Origin: CAYYBZ01 sp964470285 [NCBI: uncultured Oligoflexia bacterium]
GTDB taxonomy: Bacteria; Bdellovibrionota_G; CAYYBZ01
Direction: 5' to 3'
Assembly: GCA_964470285.1 (NCBI GenBank)
Contig: CAYYBZ010000185.1
Location: 1-5,136, forward strand
DNA length: 5,136 bases
Each line of letters opens with the position of its first letter. Position 1 is the first letter of the stretch. Under the pieces are notes generated by a model that ran no database searches, was not told the origin of the DNA, and saw nothing but the letters and a program-made list of their open reading frames with translations. A program made the position numbers and the translations under genes. Of the stretch, positions 1 through 5,136 are shown in pieces.

Positions 1-50
1 CACACCCCAGGCCGTGCGCGAGGCCATGCGCTTCACCTTCTATCACTGGG
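1..50. other. GC-rich left edge not matching the adjoining M16 gene (possible chimeric junction)
   Basis: The first 40 bases contain 28 G or C (70%), while the rest of the window is clearly AT-rich. In the M16 frame they read HPRPCARPCASPS, which does not resemble the HFLEHMLFKGT-type segment expected just before SLTEIN. Neither of the other two + frames gives that motif. In frame 2 the bases read TPQAVREAMRFTF, which faintly resembles the region near the C-terminus of NifS/IscS-type cysteine desulfurases, but this is too short to trust. The most likely reading is a misassembled or chimeric contig end, with the junction around bases 40-50. A real genomic rearrangement is the alternative. Confidence 0.6.
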
Positions 51-2447
51 TCTCTTACCGAAATCAACCGCATAGTCGAGGGTTCGGGCGGGGAAATAAA
101 CGCTTTTACTACTTATGAATACACTGTTTACCATCTAACCCTGGCAAGCAGGTTTTATAAAGAAGGTCTGGACGTAATTTCAGATATAGTTCTTAATCCT
201 CTTTTACCGGAATCTGAAATGGAAAATGAAAGAAATGTGATTCTGGAAGAAATTAAAGAAGGTGATGATATTTCCGGATTAAGTCTTTCAAACAGACTTT
301 TTAAACTGGCATATACGGTATCCGGATACAGGCGGCCTATTATCGGTTACGAAAAATCCGTAAAGCTTATAAAGAAAAAGGACTTATTGGATTTTTATAG
401 AAGGTACTATGTGCCTTCAAACACGATTCTGTCAATATCCGGAAATTTTGATTCGCAAGAACTGAAAAAACTTATAAACAGACTATTCGGGAAAGTTAAG
501 CCGGGTAAACCTAATATCAGAAAGTTTGCAACTGAGAAACTCGGCAAAAGTTTCAAATATGAATTTCTGAAAAAAGGTGAATCCGAATACACATTTGATG
601 TTGCATTTCCAATACCGTCCGCCTTTCATAAGGACTGTGCTGCGATAGATGTACTTTCTATGATTCTGGGTGACGGAGAGAATTCAAGACTAAATCGGGG
701 AATAGTAGAAAAACAGGCTCTCGCAAAAGACGCTTCAACTTACAATTTCTCTGTTACAGGACCTGGACTTCTTATTACGAGAGTTTCACCCATGAAAAGA
801 AGTTTTTCTGCAGCGCTTCATGGAACGCTTGCAGAAATATTTTTATTGGGTCAAATGGCTGTTGATCCGAGAGAATTAAAAAGGGTAAAGGCAAACGTTT
901 TAAAAGAGCTTATTTTTCAGGAGGAAACTGTTTACGGAAGAGCCAGAAAAATGGCCTATTTTGAGACGGCTTACGGTAACTTCAGCTATGAAAATGAATA
1001 CATCAGATCTTTGGAAAAAGTAAACACGGAAGATATCCTTAATACATCAAGAAAATATCTTAACCCTAAGGGGATGACGGTGGTTTCGCTTTTCCCTCAA
1101 AATGATCATAACCCTATCTATAAAAAACAGGTTGGAACAATAATCCGAGGAGCTATAAGCTCCGGCAATAAAAAAGTTAAAATGCTTTTAAAACCGAAGT
1201 TTCCTTTTAGAAAAAAAGTTCTGATTGAAGAATCTGAACTGTCAAACGGTATTAAACTGCTGACAAAGGTTAATATTAACTCACCGCTTTGCTCAGCTGT
1301 TGTTATATCTCCGGGAGGAACAAGGAGTGAGTCAAAAGAGGATAACGGAATTTCAAACCTTATAGCCAATCTCATTCATAAGGGAACAGTTAAAAGAACC
1401 TATGAGCATGTAATTCATGATTTATCAATCAGCGGTGCGCATCTGGACTCTTTTGTCGGCAAAAATACCTTTGGTGTAAAGATGGACTCTTTAGCCGATA
1501 ATTTTGATAAATCGCTTGATATTTATCTCGATGTTCTGCTCAATGCCCGGTATCCCCGAATCCATTTTAAAAACGAGAAGGAAAGAACATTTGAAGAGAT
1601 AAAAGCAATAAGGGATAATTTTGATATTTATGCCTATATAGAGTTTCTTAAAGCTCTATACGGAAACCATCCTTACGGCCTTCATTCTTTAGGTACGAAA
1701 GAATCACTTTCAAAAATAAATATAGAAACATTAAGAAAAAGACATAAGAGATTATTCGATCCGGAAAACCTTGTAATAACTTTGGTAGGATACTTTGATA
1801 AGGATTATGCATTAAAAAGGTTTGAGGACTCATTGGGCAAAATAAAAAAAGAGATAGATAACGGTTTTACTCCCTCTGATCTGTCACCGTTGGAAAAACC
1901 GATAATAATAAATAAAGAAATAAAAAGCGCTAACGCGTATATTAACTTCGGATTCAGGGGGACTAATCTGTCCGGCCCTGACCGCTTTTCTCTTGAAATC
2001 ATAAACGCAGCTTTAACAAGTTTTGGCGGGGGAATACTGTTTACACATCTAAGGGAAAAATTGGGGCTTGCCTACTCGGTATTCTCGGTAATTTTTCACG
2101 GGATTGAGGACGGTTACCTGCTTATTTACGTCAGCTGTGATCCCCGAAATGTATCAAAGGTTACTGACGAAATTAAAATCAAGATCGCTGAAATTCAAAA
2201 AAACGGTTTAGGCGCAGAGGAACTTTCAAGAATAAAGAATTATCTGATCGGCTCATACGAAATTGAACTGCAAAGAAATTCAGCTCAGGCAATAAACGCC
2301 GGTCTTAACAAATTGTACCGACTTCCCGTTGATTTCGATGATTATTCGAGCGGTATTATTAGCGTAAAAAAGAAAGAGGTAATAAAATCAGCCGTTAAGT
2401 ATCTGGACTTAAGCAGGTATGTCCAGATCACGCTGGCGCCTAAATAG
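3..2447 (+). CDS. M16B insulinase-family zinc peptidase, two-half single chain, 5' partial
   Basis: This is a predicted zinc metallopeptidase of the M16 (pitrilysin/insulinase) family, with two homologous halves in one chain. The frame is open from the left edge. The first ATG (219) is internal, because clear M16 sequence (SLTEINRIVEGSGGEINAF, then YEYTVYHLTLASRF) lies before it from base 51. Numbering from Met219, ERNVILEEI (4-12) should hold the third zinc ligand, probably Glu11. The first M16_C region includes FYRRYYVPSNTILSISGNF (59-77). The second half starts near 333. There the metal-site region reads SNLIANLIHKGT (379-390), so H, E and H are replaced by N380, A383 and N384 and this half should be non-catalytic. 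FGGGILFTHLREKLGLAYSV (602-621) is the typical C-terminal-half motif. The catalytic HxxEH of the first half is absent: it should fall at about bases 9-23, which look foreign. Family relatives are often periplasmic, but no signal peptide can be seen here. The TAG stop abuts the convergent Agl23-like gene. Family is certain; activity cannot be judged from this fragment. Confidence 0.93.
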   Translation, partial: HPRPCARPCASPSITGSLTEINRIVEGSGGEINAFTTYEYTVYHLTLASRFYKEGLDVISDIVLNPLLPESEMENERNVILEEIKEGDDISGLSLSNRLFKLAYTVSGYRRPIIGYEKSVKLIKKKDLLDFYRRYYVPSNTILSISGNFDSQELKKLINRLFGKVKPGKPNIRKFATEKLGKSFKYEFLKKGESEYTFDVAFPIPSAFHKDCAAIDVLSMILGDGENSRLNRGIVEKQALAKDASTYNFSVTGPGLLITRVSPMKRSFSAALHGTLAEIFLLGQMAVDPRELKRVKANVLKELIFQEETVYGRARKMAYFETAYGNFSYENEYIRSLEKVNTEDILNTSRKYLNPKGMTVVSLFPQNDHNPIYKKQVGTIIRGAISSGNKKVKMLLKPKFPFRKKVLIEESELSNGIKLLTKVNINSPLCSAVVISPGGTRSESKEDNGISNLIANLIHKGTVKRTYEHVIHDLSISGAHLDSFVGKNTFGVKMDSLADNFDKSLDIYLDVLLNARYPRIHFKNEKERTFEEIKAIRDNFDIYAYIEFLKALYGNHPYGLHSLGTKESLSKINIETLRKRHKRLFDPENLVITLVGYFDKDYALKRFEDSLGKIKKEIDNGFTPSDLSPLEKPIIINKEIKSANAYINFGFRGTNLSGPDRFSLEIINAALTSFGGGILFTHLREKLGLAYSVFSVIFHGIEDGYLLIYVSCDPRNVSKVTDEIKIKIAEIQKNGLGAEELSRIKNYLIGSYEIELQRNSAQAINAGLNKLYRLPVDFDDYSSGIISVKKKEVIKSAVKYLDLSRYVQITLAPK

Positions 2448-4226
2448 TCATTCTATTCCCTTATTTATATAAACGGCTATATCGAGACTTCCTAAACGGC
2501 TCCAGACTTTTCTGAAAATATAATAATTGAAAATATCCTTAATTCCGTTTTTAATTTTTCCGGGTACCCACCAAACTCTCAGTTTAACCCTCTTGAAATC
2601 ATAATTTTTTTCCAAGCGGGAGTATTTGGGTGTATCCATAAAGTCGATTATAATGATGTCATTATCCTGATTATTAATGTCAGGAGGCGGATAAATCGTC
2701 TCATAGTTTCTTAAATACCAGTTAAGAGGCCATCCGGCCTCAGAATGAACAGCAATTTTCAGGCTCTTTCCTTTGCCGGTTTTCTGTGCAATAGCATTTA
2801 TTTTGTCAACAAGCAGAAGCATTTCATCGGAAGTCTGAACATAAACCAGTCTTTCTTTCGGATCGGCGGGGTTGTCTAAACAGACTCGAAGTTGAATGAA
2901 GACCGTAAAAGCGCAAAAAATTGCCAGAACTGCAAATGTACTGATGCGAAGAATCATGCGGGGCCGGATTTTTCTGTAAAAATCGCTAAATATAATAGCC
3001 GCGTAAAATATTGTCGGCATCAGTATGTTTAAAGTAAGCCAGGGCACCTTCTCGCCGGCATATGAATAAACAAGTACGGAAAAGATTAACCAGTAGGTGA
3101 CAAAAGAAAGAAAGATGCGGCCTTCTTCAATATAAGAATGGATACAGTAAACCCCGGAATGAATCAGCATTATAATCATTAAAATGTGCCAGGGGCTTTG
3201 AATATGAAATATGTAGTCAAATGCATCCTTTGTAGTTTTAGAGCCGCCGAAAAAGCTTTTATCCCAGAAAATGGAAGGAATAATTGTTAATGTAATTGAA
3301 AAAGTCAAAACACCGGCCGTAATGAGTACCGCTTTTCTGTTTTCTAGAATTTTTTTCAAAAGTCCGCCTGCGGCCACTATTATTACGGGGAGCTCATATA
3401 TGAGCATAATAGGTAAATAATAATGAAAATCGCCTTTTATTCTCTGGGAAGTATGCTGTCCGGCCCAATAGCCTAAAGACTTTAAGAATAATCCGTCAAA
3501 AAATCCCTGTATGTAAGTGAAGAAGGACGTGTAAAAAACTGCAAAAATGACAAAAAATAATATGCATCCCAGGAAAACATGAAGCAGTTGCAGTTTTAAG
3601 GTGTCTATATATCTGCGCTTATATGTTTCAATATCTGCGGGAAACTTGGCCAATTTTAGAATCATAAGAAAGCTTAAGAATATAAAGGCGTATATGTATG
3701 AGTTTACTTTTATGAGAAATAGAAACGCTAAAGCGCCAGCTGACAGATAAATAAAAGCCGGTTTTCTGGTCCTTACATGCTCAGCAAAAAAGAAAATAAA
3801 AAGAACGGAAAAAAGCGCTATATAAATATCCGTGCCTAAAAATCGCGCGAAGTAAGTAAAGCAAGGGGATATGGCGTACATTATCATGAGTGTGAATGCC
3901 GCAAATTTCCCCAAAAATCTTGAGAAATAATAAAGAAGCAGTACGAGAACAACTCCTAAAAATGCGGGTCCGAATCTGGCTGAAAAATTGCTGTCGCCTA
4001 AAATACTATATAGAAAGACATTGAAGTAAGTAAGAAACGGTCCGTGAAGTATCGGATTGTATTTATAAGCCGAACCGTTATATGTGTACCACGAAAATGT
4101 TGCGTACTGGGATTCGTCATGGTGATAAGGTTTTTCGGACAGCCATGTAAATCTTGAGAATATAACAAAAGCAAGAATAACCAGTAAAAGAAGATGTTTT
4201 AAATTCTTTTTGAACAAAAAAGGCAT
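2448..4226 (-). CDS. Agl23-like (TIGR03663) polytopic membrane protein, GT39/PMT-related
   Basis: This 592-residue integral membrane protein resembles the TIGR03663 family (flippase activity-associated protein Agl23), which is distantly related at its N-terminus to dolichyl-phosphate-mannose protein mannosyltransferases. A positively charged start is followed by a first membrane segment at about 11-24. The family's hallmark residues are visible: the Asp-Glu pair in HHDESQYA (35-42), HGP (61-63), and arginines in ARFGPA (Arg84) and YFARFLGTD (Arg128). Many hydrophobic segments follow up to about 445. YAGEKVPWL (389-397) is a late loop motif. The C-terminal part (about 458-592) looks soluble, with VYVQTS (461-466) and WPLNWYLRNY (499-508). 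By family resemblance it probably uses a polyprenyl-phosphate-linked sugar at the membrane, but the substrate is unknown. The ATG start is fixed by an in-frame TGA immediately before it. No Shine-Dalgarno is apparent. It lies 25 bases after the second DUF507 gene, so co-transcription is likely. Family assignment rests on remembered motifs. Confidence 0.88.
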   Translation of the reverse strand: MPFLFKKNLKHLLLLVILAFVIFSRFTWLSEKPYHHDESQYATFSWYTYNGSAYKYNPILHGPFLTYFNVFLYSILGDSNFSARFGPAFLGVVLVLLLYYFSRFLGKFAAFTLMIMYAISPCFTYFARFLGTDIYIALFSVLFIFFFAEHVRTRKPAFIYLSAGALAFLFLIKVNSYIYAFIFLSFLMILKLAKFPADIETYKRRYIDTLKLQLLHVFLGCILFFVIFAVFYTSFFTYIQGFFDGLFLKSLGYWAGQHTSQRIKGDFHYYLPIMLIYELPVIIVAAGGLLKKILENRKAVLITAGVLTFSITLTIIPSIFWDKSFFGGSKTTKDAFDYIFHIQSPWHILMIIMLIHSGVYCIHSYIEEGRIFLSFVTYWLIFSVLVYSYAGEKVPWLTLNILMPTIFYAAIIFSDFYRKIRPRMILRISTFAVLAIFCAFTVFIQLRVCLDNPADPKERLVYVQTSDEMLLLVDKINAIAQKTGKGKSLKIAVHSEAGWPLNWYLRNYETIYPPPDINNQDNDIIIIDFMDTPKYSRLEKNYDFKRVKLRVWWVPGKIKNGIKDIFNYYIFRKVWSRLGSLDIAVYINKGIE

Positions 4227-4251
4227 TCAATTAACTGTTACGGGTGAGAAA

Positions 4252-4527
4252 TCAGGATTTAAACCTCTTTTTCATTTCTTCATCGTAATGTTTCCTGTAA
4301 AGAATATCCCATTCTCTGGAGCCTTCCTGAACTCCTCTTGAATATGATTTGAGTTTTTCTCTGAGTAAGGTATCGATTTCATCGTCAAGTTTCATGTATT
4401 CGGTAATAATTCTTTTTGTTTCCCTCAGGGCCATATCGTCGTCGGAATAATCGACAAGGTCGTCGTTATAGGGGCCGTCGATTATTAAATGGGATATATG
4501 TGATATTCTTTCTTCTGATAATCTCAT
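4252..4527 (-). CDS. DUF507 family protein (second of a tandem pair)
   Basis: This is a 91-residue, highly charged, probably all-helical protein of the DUF507 family (PF04368), whose function is unknown. Recognisable features are the MRLSEERISHISHLIIDG start, an acidic stretch DLVDYSDDD (23-31), the central ALRETKRIITEYMKLDDEID (33-52), and a C-terminal segment with GSREWDILYRKHYDEEMKKR (69-88). There is no signal peptide or membrane segment, so it should be cytoplasmic. Its ATG overlaps the stop of the preceding DUF507 gene as ATGA, which suggests translational coupling; no clear Shine-Dalgarno precedes it. Length is normal for the family. The stop lies 25 bases before the Agl23-like gene. 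Its paralogue next door shares the MRLxEExIS start, a central L-D-(D/E)-E element and a C-terminal basic/aromatic segment. Confidence 0.9.
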   Translation of the reverse strand: MRLSEERISHISHLIIDGPYNDDLVDYSDDDMALRETKRIITEYMKLDDEIDTLLREKLKSYSRGVQEGSREWDILYRKHYDEEMKKRFKS

Positions 4528-4805
4528 AATATAAAATTTCTGTCTTTTGCGAGTTGATTTTTGACTTTCATGAACATTTTTCTGTAATCAACCTGACCTG
4601 AATCAATCTGTCTTTGAAACTTCTTCAGTATTTCTTCAACTTCTTCGTCCAGTTTATCTTCCTGAGTTAGATTTTGAGTGAAAGAACCCACCATTTTACG
4701 GCGGACATCATCCTCAGAAGCCTTTATTGTAATAAGGTTTTTATTTTTAAGGTTTTCCAGAACCTTATCTATAATTTTGCTGATTTCTTCCTCTTTTAAA
4801 CGCAT
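4524..4805 (-). CDS. DUF507 family protein (first of a tandem pair)
   Basis: This is a 93-residue charged helical protein, also DUF507-like (PF04368), of unknown function. It starts MRLKEEEISKIIDKVLENL and has a short hydrophobic strand-like segment LITIKA (24-29). A central LTQEDKLDEEVEEILKKF (46-63) could form a coiled coil, followed by DYRKMFMKVKNQLAKDR (73-89). It differs enough from its neighbour to be an old paralogue rather than a recent duplication. The ATG start is well fixed: an in-frame TAA (4815-4817) lies 9 bases before it, and the family's usual N-terminus begins here. No good Shine-Dalgarno is visible. Its stop overlaps the next start by four bases. A 75-base gap with promoter-like elements separates it from the lipid kinase upstream. 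Confidence 0.88.
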   Translation of the reverse strand: MRLKEEEISKIIDKVLENLKNKNLITIKASEDDVRRKMVGSFTQNLTQEDKLDEEVEEILKKFQRQIDSGQVDYRKMFMKVKNQLAKDRNFIL

Positions 4806-4842
4806 ATCCGCTATTTAAATAATAAATGGGGACAAAGTCAAT

Positions 4843-4871
4843 TTTATATCAATAAATTCTGTCCTTGCGAA
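4843..4871 (-). promoter_or_regulatory. Candidate sigma70-type promoter for the DUF507-Agl23-like genes
   Basis: In the 75-base gap before the first DUF507 gene, the minus strand reads TTCGCA (4871-4866), a 17-base spacer, then TATAAA (4848-4843). These match the consensus -35 at 4 of 6 and the -10 at 5 of 6 positions. Transcription would begin near 4836 and leave a leader of about 30 bases. A second overlapping candidate is TTGACT (4841-4836), 17 bases, then TTAAAT (4818-4813), which would give an almost leaderless transcript. AT-rich sequence makes chance matches common, so this is a weak call. Confidence 0.3.
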
Positions 4872-4880
4872 ATACCGGCT

Positions 4881-5135
4881 TTAGAAGTTCTCACCGGTAA
4901 GAATCCTAAGACGGGGTCCGGCTTCGATCGTGAGTATTTCTTTGCCTTCAATGAGATCTCCGTCCAGTTGATACGGGATCGGTTTTTCCGTTTCTATTGT
5001 CATCTTTTGAGCTATTCGGTCGAATGTAGCTTTTTCCGGGGAAGATCGGCCTTTAAAAAAATTAACAATGTTGGCGGCAATTTCCGCCGGATTATTGTAA
5101 AAACCGATTATATGGTAATGGTTTTCTTTTTCCAA
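4881..5135 (-). CDS. Diacylglycerol kinase/YegS-BmrU-type lipid kinase, C-terminal fragment
   Basis: The last 84 codons of a gene that enters from the right edge on the minus strand. The segment KMTIETEKPIPYQLDGDLI, followed by an ILTIEAGPRLRIL ending, is the typical C-terminus of DagK-like lipid kinases (YegS, BmrU, bacterial diacylglycerol kinase). In that family the QLDGD/E element belongs to the C-terminal beta-sandwich domain. These enzymes phosphorylate membrane lipids such as diacylglycerol using ATP. The N-terminal nucleotide-binding domain, with its GGDGT-type motif, lies outside the window, so the substrate and completeness cannot be judged. A TTG codon at 5133-5135 is in frame but is not a credible start, because such proteins are about 300 residues long. 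It is co-directional with the DUF507 pair. Family call is fairly firm; the exact lipid is unknown. Confidence 0.82.
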   Translation of the reverse strand: MEKENHYHIIGFYNNPAEIAANIVNFFKGRSSPEKATFDRIAQKMTIETEKPIPYQLDGDLIEGKEILTIEAGPRLRILTGENF

Positions 5136-5136
5136 A

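Noticed and set aside
2-40. Frame 2 peptide TPQAVREAMRFTF as the tail of a cysteine desulfurase-like gene.
   Set aside because: Thirteen residues are too few to assign a family. It is kept only as a hint that the left edge is foreign.
219-221. ATG at 219 as the real start of the M16 gene.
   Set aside because: Conserved M16 sequence continues in frame for about 56 codons before it, so this Met is internal.
407-2002. Short minus-strand open frames of 61-85 codons opposite the M16 gene.
   Set aside because: They have no recognisable family signature, and the + strand is clearly a conserved coding frame throughout. They are antisense shadows.
2471-2501. Direct repeat AAACGGCT, twice, 23 bases apart near the end of the Agl23-like gene.
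   Set aside because: Both copies lie inside coding sequence in different frames. Eight bases is within chance.
4873-4899. Inverted repeat TACCGG...CCGGTA flanking the lipid kinase stop codon, considered as an intrinsic terminator.
   Set aside because: The stem is only 6 bp with a 15-base loop, and no T-tract follows on the minus strand. It is too weak to call.
5133-5135. TTG as the start codon of an 84-residue protein at the right edge.
   Set aside because: The peptide matches only the C-terminal part of a lipid kinase family of about 300 residues. The gene continues beyond the window.

Overview
The window reads as a short piece of an AT-rich bacterial genome, under about 40% GC by eye. It carries four complete or nearly complete genes and one gene fragment. 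No RNA genes, mobile elements, CRISPR arrays or phage genes were seen. The gene content (a tandem DUF507 pair, a TIGR03663/Agl23-type membrane glycosyltransferase-like protein, a two-half M16B peptidase and a YegS/BmrU-type lipid kinase) fits a deltaproteobacterial or similar Gram-negative or candidate-phylum lineage. This placement is inference from family distribution, since no marker gene is present.

Layout: the left half (about 50-2447, + strand) is a long M16-family zinc peptidase, open at the left edge. Its N-terminal catalytic half is cut: homology begins abruptly near base 51. The first 40-50 bases are about 70% GC and do not encode the HxxEH metal site expected there, so the left edge looks like a chimeric or otherwise discontinuous end. 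The second half of the protein keeps the M16 fold signature but has lost the zinc-binding residues, as is usual for fused M16B enzymes.

The right half (2448-5136) is a minus-strand run read from right to left: the C-terminal end of a diacylglycerol kinase-like lipid kinase, a 75-base gap with promoter-like sequence, two small DUF507 proteins joined by an ATGA overlap, and, after 25 bases, the Agl23-like polytopic membrane protein. The stop codons of the M16 gene and the Agl23-like gene abut with no bases between them.

The Agl23-like protein and the lipid kinase both point to membrane or envelope lipid-linked chemistry, and DUF507 has no known function. I see no convincing new system. The points most worth a second look are the left-edge junction, the DUF507 pair next to the Agl23-like gene, the zero-spacing convergent stops, and the lack of Shine-Dalgarno sequences at all three visible starts.
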